Below the pieces are notes generated by a model that saw only the letters and a list, made by a program, of their open reading frames with translations, did no database searches and was not told the origin of the DNA. This document shows positions 14,886-23,429 of a stretch of 41,012 nucleotides of DNA, in pieces. The DNA comes from Tannerella sp. (GTDB taxonomy: Bacteria > Bacteroidota > Bacteroidia > Bacteroidales > Tannerellaceae), in contig JAISTS010000077.1 in NCBI GenBank assembly GCA_031272455.1, forward strand, positions 1 to 41,012. Reading direction: 5' to 3'. A program made the position numbers and the translations under genes. The stretch's first letter is position 1, and every line of letters begins with the position of its first letter.

Positions 14886-15878
14886 TTACTGCCCAAGTCG
14901 CGAGGCTAAAGCCGCGTCTAAATCTTCGCCGCGGAGATTTTTAGCCACGATTATGCCGTCTTTATCTATCAGGAAATTGGCGGGTATGGCTCGTACGCCG
15001 TAGAGTTGAGCCGCTGCGCTGTCCCAAAATTTCAGGTCGGACACCTGCGTCCAATCTAAACTGTCGCGTGCGATAGCATCTACCCAAGCTGTTTTGTCGT
15101 GGTCGAGCGAGACGCCGAATACGTCAAATCCCTGCGCTTTGTATTTGTTGTAAGCCGCTACGACATTGGGATTTTCGCGTCGGCAAGGTCCGCACCACGC
15201 CGCCCAGAAATCAATCAGGATATAGCCGTTACCAAATTTTGAAGAAAACGTAACGGGCGTTCCGTCGGGACTGTCGAGCGTAAAATCGGGGGCACGTTTG
15301 CCGATTTCTACATTGTCGAGCGTGATTACAAATTCGCGCAGCGTTGCGACGTACTGCGATTGCAGAAGCGACGGGTCGAGTTTCGCTATATATTGCTCTA
15401 TCTCGTCCTTGCTCAAGCGATAAGCATAATCGCGGTACAAAACGTAAGCCGACACTATGGATGACGGATGAGCCGTAATGAACGAGTCGAGGCTGAATGA
15501 ACGGCGAGCAGACCGCTGATATTCCACAAAAAGATCCTGCGCCGACGAACCTTCGACCTCAATACTGCGCCTGTTGGCAGTGTCGATTTTCACATTGATG
15601 TCGCCCTGTTCGATGAAGAGGAAATACGGACTGAAAGATTCATTACGGTCAAGCGTAATGCCATACAGTTCAGGCGTTTCCAAATTCTCATCGAAAGTGA
15701 ATGTGCCGTCGGTAACTGTCGCCGAGTCGGCGACAAAAAACATTTTATTACGGAATGTTTGCAGATAAACCGTACCTGTTTCCGTATTGATTTCTCCGTT
15801 AATCCTGAAACCCTGCGGTTTCTCGCTGCATGCACTTAATATGCTTATTGCAGCCAATGATAAAAATACTCTTTTCAT
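14886..15878 (-). CDS. TlpA-type thiol-disulfide oxidoreductase lipoprotein with DUF4369-like N-terminus
   Basis: A 330-residue lipoprotein: the signal peptide has lipobox LSAC. The N-terminal half is beta-rich (FRINGEINTETGTVYLQTF...), as in the DUF4369 domain common in Bacteroidota. The C-terminal half (about residue 195 on) is a thioredoxin/AhpC-TSA fold: APDFTLDSPDG, FWAAWCGPCRREN with the redox Cys229 and Cys232, and the cis-proline loop in RAIPANFLI. It acts in the periplasm on disulfides. It follows susD by 25 bases and is the last gene of the susC-susD-tlpA operon. It may keep operon products or imported Cys-containing peptides reduced. Confidence 0.9.
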   Translation of the reverse strand: MKRVFLSLAAISILSACSEKPQGFRINGEINTETGTVYLQTFRNKMFFVADSATVTDGTFTFDENLETPELYGITLDRNESFSPYFLFIEQGDINVKIDTANRRSIEVEGSSAQDLFVEYQRSARRSFSLDSFITAHPSSIVSAYVLYRDYAYRLSKDEIEQYIAKLDPSLLQSQYVATLREFVITLDNVEIGKRAPDFTLDSPDGTPVTFSSKFGNGYILIDFWAAWCGPCRRENPNVVAAYNKYKAQGFDVFGVSLDHDKTAWVDAIARDSLDWTQVSDLKFWDSAAAQLYGVRAIPANFLIDKDGIIVAKNLRGEDLDAALASRLGQ

Positions 15879-15903
15879 TTGTTTGTCTCCTTATAATTTA
15901 TTG

Positions 15904-17439
15904 TTACTGTGATAATTTCCAGCCATTATCGCGGGCGGTGCCGAGTTCGCCGAAGATGCCTTTTTCGCCTGCATAGTCTTTGCCGCCAAAGGTATAGGTC
16001 TCTTCGCCAATCAGTTCGAGTTGTATCTGCGGCACGGGGAACTGTGTCATTGTGCCGCCTTGCAGCAGGTCGTGCCTGCGCATAAACGAGAACGGGACGA
16101 AGGTGCCGCCTGCGCCGTCGATCTCGATAGCGTATTCATAGTGTAGCGCATCGCGCAGGGCTGCTTCTGTCGCTTCCACGTCGGGCAGCTCGCCCAGCGC
16201 CTTACGGGCGGCATCGGCGGCATTGAGTTCGGCGGCAGCGCCTTCGTAGTCGTGCAGCCAGAACTTCGACTCGGAGCGCAGCAGACGTATCTCTTCCGCA
16301 AGGAAATACGGATTGATGGCGCCCGCGACGTTGAGTGTCGTCCGTTCGGGATACATCCACCGCGAACGGATATAGTTGCTGAACAAACCGCGTCCACGCG
16401 CTTCCATCAGTATGCCGAAACTCGTTGTATAGGTGAAATATTCGTAGAAACGCTTGTCGTCCGTCTCTATCGGTCCGAGCACGATCGTGTTATCAACCGG
16501 ATAGTAGTTAGGCGTCTGATGCGTTTTGTCGGCAAGGTAAGCCACTTTGATGTCCACCGGCACGTATGCCTGAGTGTCGTAAGGACGTTCGAGCACATCG
16601 ACAAGTGCGTTGTAGTAGCCTCCCGAAACGGTAACGACAGTGAAGTCGGACGAGACGCCCTTTTCGGCATACGCCAGCACCCGTTGCCAGTAAGCATCGC
16701 CCAGCGCGGCAGCTTCGGCTTTGTCGCGAGCGACAGACGAGAGTATGCGTGCTGCAAGCGAGTTGGTCAGCGTGATAATGTCGGCGCGCGAAATCGTTAT
16801 CCCTTTGAGGAAATCGAATTTCAGATTGGGCGTCTTGTCGGTCAGCTCTATCACTTTGTCGAGATGTTTGATGCCGTTCTCGATCAGGTCTTTATAGGAA
16901 TCGGGAAAAGCGCGGGTTGTGAGGTCTATCGCGTCAACGATGATGCCGCGATCGTAAATCGCACCCAGATAGCCCTGTGAGATGCCTTTCGCAAAATATG
17001 CACCGACGTGGCAGTCGGCAGTACGGTCGTTCCCGTCGTCGTCGTAGATGGTAACATTTTTGTTCTCGATCATATCTATGACTTTGGTGGCGTCGAGGTT
17101 TGCCTGATAGAAATTGCTATACACTTCGCGCACAGCGGCATTACCGCGATAGGCGGAGTTGTTGTTCATCCTCAGGCGCGGCTCATTGGCAAAATCCCAC
17201 CACGACGAGCTGCCGTTAGTGTTTGTTGACTGGTCGGCGAGGATGCTGAAATGCGATCCGCCGGCATAGTTGGTCGTCGTCTTGAACGCCGTTTGAACGC
17301 TGCTCGTCGTCAGCACATAGCCGAGGCTCTTTATCTTTTCGATTGCCTCATCGTTGGTCAGCGACGACGGATCGTCGAATTGTATTGATTCGCAAGCGAT
17401 TAGCGAAACGGTCAAAAATGCGTATATTATCTTTTTCAT
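15904..17439 (-). CDS. SusD/RagB-family outer-membrane lipoprotein
   Basis: A 511-residue SusD-like substrate-capture lipoprotein: the signal sequence ends at lipobox LIAC. The N-terminal segment is NAFRQTNLDATKV-like (YSNFYQANLDATKVIDMIE), and the tetratricopeptide-like helices include AYFAKGISQGYLGAIYDRGI, ARILSSVARDKAEAAAL and LAEEIRLLRSESKFWLHDYEGAAAELNAA. The last is the conserved helix where SusD proteins pick up an R-x-E-x-x-x-x pattern. It starts 12 bases after the susC stop. SusD-type proteins close as a lid over the SusC barrel. The ligand is not evident from sequence. RagB homologues bind peptides, and the flanking peptidases favour that here. Confidence 0.9.
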   Translation of the reverse strand: MKKIIYAFLTVSLIACESIQFDDPSSLTNDEAIEKIKSLGYVLTTSSVQTAFKTTTNYAGGSHFSILADQSTNTNGSSSWWDFANEPRLRMNNNSAYRGNAAVREVYSNFYQANLDATKVIDMIENKNVTIYDDDGNDRTADCHVGAYFAKGISQGYLGAIYDRGIIVDAIDLTTRAFPDSYKDLIENGIKHLDKVIELTDKTPNLKFDFLKGITISRADIITLTNSLAARILSSVARDKAEAAALGDAYWQRVLAYAEKGVSSDFTVVTVSGGYYNALVDVLERPYDTQAYVPVDIKVAYLADKTHQTPNYYPVDNTIVLGPIETDDKRFYEYFTYTTSFGILMEARGRGLFSNYIRSRWMYPERTTLNVAGAINPYFLAEEIRLLRSESKFWLHDYEGAAAELNAADAARKALGELPDVEATEAALRDALHYEYAIEIDGAGGTFVPFSFMRRHDLLQGGTMTQFPVPQIQLELIGEETYTFGGKDYAGEKGIFGELGTARDNGWKLSQ

Positions 17440-17451
17440 ATTTGTAATGTT

Positions 17452-20400
17452 CTAAAAATTAAGTGCTAATTTACCTGAAACAGTTCTGTACGACGGATAG
17501 TTGAATCCATCCTGCGCGATGCCGTCAACATTGACGCCTTCGTAGCGCGTCCATATAAACAGGTTACGTCCTATCAATGAGAATGTTGCGCCGCGCAACA
17601 CCTTGCCCAGACCGAGCTTGCCGACAGGAATTTTGTACGACAGCGACAGCTCGCGCAAAGCGACGTGCGTGGTGCTCTGTATCCAGTAGTCGGTAACTTG
17701 CGAAGCGTTGAACACCTGCGTAGTGAAACTCAGTGGCTTGCCTGCAAACGCCGTCCGGTCGGTAAATTCCGAACGATAGACATAAGCCAGATACTGAGCC
17801 GTTTCGTTGAATTTCTCGCCGCCCTTCTGCCAGTCGAACACGCTGTACAGCGAGAACGCTCCGGAGGTGAAAGTGTTCGTAAAACCCATTATGAAGTCGG
17901 GCGACGCCTCGCCGATGATCTTTGAGTTGCCTGTGGCTTCATTCTGATAGAACACGGGCGCCTCGTCTTTGGTGCCGAGCTTGGCTTTTTCGACTACCAC
18001 GCCAAACTCATTAACTACGTAATCCTCAACACGTTTTGTCGCATCTCCGGTGTTCGTAACATATCCGTCGGCGTTAGTTTCCAACTGCGACAAGTCGGAA
18101 AAAATGCTGTATCCGTAGATAGCCGTAGTGCTCGCCCCGACAGCTTTGCGATAGCCGCTCGAAGTGAACTCCGGCACGTCGCCAAGCGAGGTGATTTTGC
18201 TGCGCACGCGGCTGAACGTTATGCCCGTAGTCCACGTAAACGTCTTACTGTTAAGCGCTCGCCCGTTGAGTTCCAGTTCGAGCGAATTTGATTTCACCGC
18301 GCCGAGATTGTCATAAATACTTGCCGAGCCTGAAATCGGAGCAAACGAGGGCACGGAAATAAAGTCGTTGGTGCTGTTCGAGAAAGCGTAGTTGAACTGC
18401 ACGTTAAGCCAGTTGAACAGCACGGCGTCGAACCCGATCTCCGTCTCTTCCGTTACGGCGCGTTTCAGGTCGGTATTGTCGTTTTGCGTAAAGCTGACGC
18501 CGCCCGACGACGATATTTCCACATTGCTGTCTTTCGCCCCGAACGGCGGCAGGCTGCCCGCCTTGCCATAAGCCACGCGCAGTTTCAGTTCCGAAACGGG
18601 ATGGAGTTTGATGTCTTCCGTAATGCGATAAGCTAACGACACGCGCGGAAAGAACGCTGTGCCCACATCGCGTCCGAAACGCGAACTCTGGTCGAGGCGA
18701 CCGAGGGCGTCGATGAACAGCTTGTTTTTCCACGCCGCCTTGACGTTGAGGAAATAGCCGTAGTTGACGGTCTTGCTCCACGACGACGATACCGTGCGCG
18801 TGCCTGCCTCCGTAACGCCAAGGTCCTTGACCGGCGCCGTCAGGTTACGACCCTGACCTACAAAGCCTTTCGAGTCGGAACCTTCGTAAACCCATTTTGC
18901 GGCAAGCCCCCAGTCCACATCGCCCGTAGTGCGGTTATAGTTCAATTGCAGCTGACTGTTCTTCGTGCCGTCGCGTCGCGTCTCCATACGGTAATTCCCG
19001 TTGTTCAGCGAAATGTCGGGCGACACCGTCTTATAACCTATCGGATAATATTCTTCCGAATTATAATACCTGTTTTGCAACGAGGCGGCGGCTTCGGCGC
19101 TTAAATGGTCGGTGATACGGTATTTCAATTTGCCGCCAAGCAAAAGATTTTCAGTGATATACAAAAATTCTTCGTTGCTCAGTCGGTACAGCGGATTATC
19201 CCACTGCTGTCCGGGCAAATGGCTTCCTTCGGGATAAAAAACATATCGCCCGTCGGCATCTTTCTCCGCCAGATTGATAAACGGCTCGACAAGCAAGGTC
19301 TGATACAGCAAACCGCCCGACCTGCTCGACACAGCCGACGAGGGCGTGTTCAGATGTGAATATTGCGCCGTAAGGTCGGCGGTAACGCGCGACGACACTC
19401 TGTAATTGAGGTTGAACAGCACGTTCTGGCGCGTGTCGGCATCGACAGCATCCGAAATTCCGCCTTTCGACTGGTTCTGTCCCGACAGATAAAAATTGTA
19501 CTTATCGCCGACAGCCGCCACCGATGCCGAATTGGTATAGTACGCCTGCGTGCCGAGTATGCTGTTGACGTTGTTGTAGTAGGTCTTGTACGGGTGCATA
19601 TTGACCGAAAACCCGTTTTCCTGATAGTCAATCACGCGATTTCCGGTAGCGTCGAGCGCAAACGAGCCGTCAGAATTGACTTTGAAATGATGATACTTCG
19701 AGACGGGTGGCAGCAACAGATGGCTCGAAAAACCAAGCTCGTTCTCGATGCTGATGTCGAGAGCGCGTTCCTTGCGTCCTTTCTTTGTAAGCACCTGAAT
19801 GATACCGCCTTCGCCGCGTGTCCCGTAGAGCGCCGAAGCTGCGGCGCCCTTGACAACCTCTATCGACTCGATGTCGCCCGGGTTGATTTCCGACAGCGAC
19901 AGACCCGTAACAAAGCCGTCCACCACTATCAGCGGAGCCACATTGCCCGTTACCGATTTGGCGCCGCGCAGATACACGTTAGCGCCAGCATTGCCGCCCG
20001 ACTGGTCAACGCGCAATCCGGCGACCTTGCCGCGCAACGAAGTCGATGCATCGTTAGTCTGCACAGTGTTAATCAGCTCGTTATCAATCTTCGTGAGCGC
20101 AAACGACAGCTTCTGCCGCGTCGTGCCCTCGGCAACGCCCGTTACGACGATTTCGTCAAGCCTGTTAATATCCTCTGTAAGAAACACTTCGAGCGCATCA
20201 GGCTCATAGACCTCGACTTCCTCACTGCGATAGCCGATAAAACTGATGGCTACCGTAACGGGCAGTGATTCGTTGATTTTCAGCTCAAAACGCCCGTCAA
20301 CGTCTGTCGAGACGCCCGTGCTCGTGTTCTTTATTATGACCGAGGCGCCCGGAATAGTTTCGTTTGTCCGCAGGTCGAACACCTGCCCCTTGATAACCGA

Positions 20401-20466
20401 TTGTGCGACAGCCTCATACCCGCATAGCAGCAGAAAGCCCGCAAGAAATATGTTTTTAATTTTCAT
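17452..20466 (-). CDS. SusC/RagA-family TonB-dependent transporter
   Basis: A 1004-residue outer-membrane importer. It has a signal peptide (to about GYEAVAQ). A carboxypeptidase-D-regulatory-like domain follows (SVIKGQVFDLRTNETIPGASV ... DGRFEL), then a TonB-contact region (DEIVVTGVAEG, weak TonB box), and a plug (LRGKVAGLRVDQSGG, PLIVVDGF, IESIEVVKGAAASALYG, GEGGIIQVLTKKG). The long beta-barrel ends with Phe (SGKLALNF), the usual C-terminal residue for insertion. It forms a transporter with the downstream SusD protein, driven by TonB-ExbBD. It is the first gene of the susC-susD-tlpA operon behind a good promoter. Confidence 0.95.
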   Translation of the reverse strand: MKIKNIFLAGFLLLCGYEAVAQSVIKGQVFDLRTNETIPGASVIIKNTSTGVSTDVDGRFELKINESLPVTVAISFIGYRSEEVEVYEPDALEVFLTEDINRLDEIVVTGVAEGTTRQKLSFALTKIDNELINTVQTNDASTSLRGKVAGLRVDQSGGNAGANVYLRGAKSVTGNVAPLIVVDGFVTGLSLSEINPGDIESIEVVKGAAASALYGTRGEGGIIQVLTKKGRKERALDISIENELGFSSHLLLPPVSKYHHFKVNSDGSFALDATGNRVIDYQENGFSVNMHPYKTYYNNVNSILGTQAYYTNSASVAAVGDKYNFYLSGQNQSKGGISDAVDADTRQNVLFNLNYRVSSRVTADLTAQYSHLNTPSSAVSSRSGGLLYQTLLVEPFINLAEKDADGRYVFYPEGSHLPGQQWDNPLYRLSNEEFLYITENLLLGGKLKYRITDHLSAEAAASLQNRYYNSEEYYPIGYKTVSPDISLNNGNYRMETRRDGTKNSQLQLNYNRTTGDVDWGLAAKWVYEGSDSKGFVGQGRNLTAPVKDLGVTEAGTRTVSSSWSKTVNYGYFLNVKAAWKNKLFIDALGRLDQSSRFGRDVGTAFFPRVSLAYRITEDIKLHPVSELKLRVAYGKAGSLPPFGAKDSNVEISSSGGVSFTQNDNTDLKRAVTEETEIGFDAVLFNWLNVQFNYAFSNSTNDFISVPSFAPISGSASIYDNLGAVKSNSLELELNGRALNSKTFTWTTGITFSRVRSKITSLGDVPEFTSSGYRKAVGASTTAIYGYSIFSDLSQLETNADGYVTNTGDATKRVEDYVVNEFGVVVEKAKLGTKDEAPVFYQNEATGNSKIIGEASPDFIMGFTNTFTSGAFSLYSVFDWQKGGEKFNETAQYLAYVYRSEFTDRTAFAGKPLSFTTQVFNASQVTDYWIQSTTHVALRELSLSYKIPVGKLGLGKVLRGATFSLIGRNLFIWTRYEGVNVDGIAQDGFNYPSYRTVSGKLALNF

Positions 20467-20492
20467 TTAAAAAAAGTTTATATTTGACGGTG

Positions 20493-20523
20493 CAAAGGTA
20501 TGTCGGGCGGTTGCCGCGTACAA
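20493..20523 (-). promoter_or_regulatory. susC promoter
   Basis: On the minus strand TTG (20523-20521), 20 bases, TACCTTTG (20500-20493), predicting a start about 20 bases before the susC ATG. No adjacent sigma/anti-sigma pair or hybrid two-component regulator is seen next to the operon. Confidence 0.65.
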
Positions 20524-20592
20524 TCGCATAAATATGGTAAATTGTCAAATATAACTCTGCGGGAGATGGAGAACTCGCTGAACCACAAAAAG

Positions 20593-20629
20593 AAAAGGAT
20601 GCGTCGGAATTATCCTTTCGCATCCTTTT
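20593..20629 (-). terminator. Terminator after the 58-residue gene
   Basis: AAAAGGATGCG (20593-20603) pairs with CGCATCCTTTT (20619-20629) across a 15-base loop. A- and T-runs lie on the two sides. It sits 10 bases past the stop of the small gene and would also shield the susC promoter. Confidence 0.7.
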
Positions 20630-20638
20630 TCAAATTTC

Positions 20639-20815
20639 TCAATTCAGAATGTAGCTACCTAACTGTTCGTCCAATGCGGACTCGTAGCGGTAAACCCGTG
20701 CAAACTGTCTGATAAATTCCAGCGTCTCTGTTCGGGGACCGGCAGACAGCTGCTCATTACGGATGATTTCTAAATCGTTTACATAAAAACGGGTAAAATG
20801 TTTCATAGGCATCAT
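20639..20815 (-). CDS. Small conserved-looking protein downstream of the sigma factor, 58 aa
   Basis: An open frame of 58 codons from ATG 20815 (further ATGs at 20812 and 20806, the last giving MKHFTRFYVNDLEI). It ends in TGA at 20639 and is followed directly by a terminator. The product is soluble, with FTRFYVNDLEIIRNE, then a short loop, then TLEFIRQFARVYRYESALDE. It lies 88 bases after the ECF sigma gene on the same strand. I recall very similar FIRQFARVY-type small proteins in this position in other Bacteroidales, but cannot name a family. The tight packing between sigma gene and terminator argues that it is real. It could modulate the sigma factor, but that is only a positional guess. 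Confidence 0.7.
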   Translation of the reverse strand: MMPMKHFTRFYVNDLEIIRNEQLSAGPRTETLEFIRQFARVYRYESALDEQLGSYILN

Positions 20816-20903
20816 TTTTTATTGTTCACCTATAAAACGGCGGTGAGCAGAAAATATTGTGCATTTTTTCTGCTTTTTCAGGAAATTTTCACCCTGTCGC
20901 TTT

Positions 20904-21500
20904 TTACGAAGCGTAAGCCAGCTCAATCTTATGCTCGTCTGCCATACGGCGGAGGTTGAGGATGGCGTAACGCATCCGTCCGAGCGCAGTGTTGATGCTG
21001 ACGCCCGTCGCGTCGGCTATTTCCTTGAAACTCATATCCTGATAATAGCGCATCTCGACGACTTCGCGCTGGTTGTCGGGCAGATGGCGTATCATCTTGC
21101 GGACGTCCGACATCACCTGATCGTGCACCATACGGTCTTCGATATTGCTTTCGCACAGGTCGGCATCGTTGAACAAATCCACGTCAACCTCATCGTTCGA
21201 GATAGTGTTCTCGTTGCGTTCCTGACGGAAATTGTCGATGATCAGGTTGTGCGCTATCCGCATAATCCATGCCTTGAACTTGCCGGTCTCGGTATATCGA
21301 CCCTGCTTAATAGTCGTGATAACCTTCAGGAATGTCTCCTGAAAGATATCTTCGGTCAAATCACTGTCGCGTACAATATAATATATGTACGAGTGAACGC
21401 TGCTTTTGTGACGGTTCAGCAGCACATCGAATGCGGGATTACTACCTTTCGCATAAAGGACGACCAATTCCTCGTCGGTCATCGTTTTCAAATTATTCAT
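20904..21500 (-). CDS. RNA polymerase ECF-type sigma factor
   Basis: A 198-residue sigma-70-family factor of the ECF type. Region 2 spans about residues 15-85: AFDVLLNRHKSSVHSYIYYIV, DLTEDIFQETFLKVIT, and FKAWIMRIAHNLIIDNFRQ for -10 recognition. A variable acidic linker contains VDVDLFNDADLCESN. Region 4 spans about 130-190: LPDNQREVVEMRYYQDMSFKEIADATGVSINTALGRMRYA, with the -35 helix-turn-helix. No anti-sigma (FecR-like or zinc) gene is adjacent, unlike the sigma factors of SusCD loci, so it is more likely a general or stress sigma factor. A TACTTTG box near 21580 on the minus strand could be its promoter. Confidence 0.92.
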   Translation of the reverse strand: MNNLKTMTDEELVVLYAKGSNPAFDVLLNRHKSSVHSYIYYIVRDSDLTEDIFQETFLKVITTIKQGRYTETGKFKAWIMRIAHNLIIDNFRQERNENTISNDEVDVDLFNDADLCESNIEDRMVHDQVMSDVRKMIRHLPDNQREVVEMRYYQDMSFKEIADATGVSINTALGRMRYAILNLRRMADEHKIELAYAS

Positions 21501-21631
21501 TACAGCTCAATTTTATTGGTTATCAGCGTAATGTTATGCTATAGGCAAATAGGGTTTTAGTTATACATTTAGTTATCGGCAGCAAAGTACGTGATTTTAT
21601 TTTATCCGAACAAATTTTTTTCAAAAAAAAT

Positions 21632-21666
21632 GCCCCAAACCGTACAAATATTGTACGAAATGGGGC
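21632..21666 (-). terminator. Terminator after the FadL-like gene
   Basis: GCCCCA/TGGGGC and CGTACAA/TTGTACG form a two-part stem around a 3-base loop. On the minus strand it is followed by eight Ts (21630-21623). It separates the porin gene from the sigma-factor gene. Confidence 0.75.
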
Positions 21667-21706
21667 TTTTAAGGTACGAAACGCCGTTTTTTGTTCGTAT
21701 TTTTTT

Positions 21707-23323
21707 TTAGAATTTATAGCCGAGAGTGAGGGCAAAACGCGAGGTTTTGACCGTCAGATCGGATGGCGACGGCTCGACTGTCGGGATGCCGAGACCGTAA
21801 TCTTCCTGTCCGGTTACCGAGAACGGGTACAGTTTTTCTTTCTGGACGCGATAGATGTACGCAAAGTCCATATAGAAATTCGGCGTGAAACGGTAGCCTA
21901 AACCGGTAGTGTAATAGGCTGTGGGCGCGGCGATTGTCGTGTAGTGAGGCACCGTCCCTGCGGTATAGACCTCCGAGGGGTTGTTCGTGTCGGTCAGGTA
22001 GTGCGTCATCGGGTTCGACTGCCAGACGTAGCCTGCGCGAACGGCAAGACGCGGCGTCGGTTTGATTTCCGCTCCGGCTTTGATCGTATGCGCATATTTG
22101 AAATCGTCGTTGATGATGCTGTTGTCGGCATCGAACGAGAAATCATCGCCCTCGCGCTCGCCAAGACGCATCATCCGGTAGTCGGTCAGCTCGTAGTCGA
22201 GGCTGAGCAGAGCCGAAGTACCTATCACGCCCGCAACGCTGAAAATCCATCTTGCAGGTGTTTGCAGCGCATAATCGGCAACCGAATTTTCGACAGGTGT
22301 CTCGGCGCTCATACTGGGCGGGTTGTCGCTTCCGAGATACGAGTCGCCTGTGGCAAAGTAATAGTCGGTCATCTTATACCATTTAGGCGAGTTGAACGCG
22401 ACGCCGAGGCGCAGCGCGTTTATAGGACGTACTATCACGCCGAGATTGACGGAATATGCCGTGCCTTCGGTCTCAAGACTGTTTTCGAGCGTCAGATTGT
22501 CGCTGCCCGAAAACGTCTCGTGATGGCGCGAAGCCATCCGGTAATCTATATCGGTGATACCCAAGGTCATACCGAGAAATACGACGTCTGAAATATTCGT
22601 TGCCGCCGAAAAATTGTATTCTTTCATCGAGCCACGCTCACGGATATCGAGTACCGTTTCCTGCGGCGCATTCGGGAACGCCCCGTAGTAAATATCGTTT
22701 TGGGGATTGCGGTCGTCGGCAGGCACATAAAATCCTGATTCATAACCTAATATCGGTAGCCATTGTCCGCTAAGGTCGTGATTGTAGTAGGGGTCGTAAG
22801 TATCCGTCAGCTGCAATTCGTTAAGATAGATGCCGCCATCGCTGCCAAAGGCGTTAGTCGCCCTCGACGCCACATAGTCAGCCAAAGAGAACTGCGCCTT
22901 GCCTGCAGCCGAATATTTACGGTTAAATTCCTTCACCTTATTATACGAAAATCCTATATTCCAGCCTTTTATGCCTCGTTCAAAGCCTGTCGGGAAATAG
23001 CCTTCGTACGAGAAGTTATCCATCCCGAAAGCGTTATACTGACGGCTGTTTTTTATTCCGCCCCAGTCGGCTTTCACATTCGTATTATTGAAATCGAACG
23101 TGCCCTGAATTTCCGAACTGCGATAGACGCCCAGACCGGCAGGGTTGTGCGACATAGCTGACATATCTCCGCCGAGCGCTCCGAAAGCGCCGCCCATGCT
23201 CATCGAACGCGCCGAGCCGTTGAGGTCGGTCTGCGAAAAGCGGAAAGCGTCCATCTCGCCCTGAGCAAATGTTGCAACACAGACGGTCAGCATTATTCCG
23301 ATGAATGATAATATTTTTTTCAT
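21707..23323 (-). CDS. OmpP1/FadL/TodX-family outer-membrane porin
   Basis: A 538-residue outer-membrane barrel. The signal peptide ends near VATFAQ. The N-terminal hatch-like segment SARSMSMGGAFGALGGDMSAMSHNPAGLG is diagnostic of the FadL/OmpP1 family, whose members take up hydrophobic compounds through a lateral opening. Alternating beta strands run to the end (SRFALTLGYKF, terminal Phe). Family members in Bacteroidota are usually annotated only as transport proteins for hydrophobic molecules, and the substrate here is unknown. It stands alone between two terminators (23347-23392 upstream, 21632-21666 downstream). Confidence 0.85.
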   Translation of the reverse strand: MKKILSFIGIMLTVCVATFAQGEMDAFRFSQTDLNGSARSMSMGGAFGALGGDMSAMSHNPAGLGVYRSSEIQGTFDFNNTNVKADWGGIKNSRQYNAFGMDNFSYEGYFPTGFERGIKGWNIGFSYNKVKEFNRKYSAAGKAQFSLADYVASRATNAFGSDGGIYLNELQLTDTYDPYYNHDLSGQWLPILGYESGFYVPADDRNPQNDIYYGAFPNAPQETVLDIRERGSMKEYNFSAATNISDVVFLGMTLGITDIDYRMASRHHETFSGSDNLTLENSLETEGTAYSVNLGVIVRPINALRLGVAFNSPKWYKMTDYYFATGDSYLGSDNPPSMSAETPVENSVADYALQTPARWIFSVAGVIGTSALLSLDYELTDYRMMRLGEREGDDFSFDADNSIINDDFKYAHTIKAGAEIKPTPRLAVRAGYVWQSNPMTHYLTDTNNPSEVYTAGTVPHYTTIAAPTAYYTTGLGYRFTPNFYMDFAYIYRVQKEKLYPFSVTGQEDYGLGIPTVEPSPSDLTVKTSRFALTLGYKF

Positions 23324-23346
23324 TTGCGTATTTTTTCGATAAGATA

Positions 23347-23392
23347 AAGCAATCCAATCTCTTAGATTTGATCAGGCGAGACCGGATTGCTT
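23347..23392 (-). terminator. Terminator-like hairpin before the FadL-like gene
   Basis: AAGCAATCC (23347-23355) pairs with GGATTGCTT (23384-23392). The loop holds a smaller AATCT/AGATT stem. On the minus strand it follows the stop of the aromatic-rich gene at 23430 and leads into an AT-rich stretch with no long T-run. Confidence 0.5.
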
Positions 23393-23429
23393 AATTATTA
23401 ATAATTAAAAAATAACGAATAGAGTCTGT

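Noticed and set aside
19363-20268. 301-codon plus-strand open frame opposite susC
   Set aside because: It lies fully within the conserved plug region of susC and has no recognisable features.
20500-20712. 70-codon plus-strand open frame between susC and the sigma gene
   Set aside because: It crosses the susC promoter, the terminator and the reverse of the 58-residue gene, with no plausible product.
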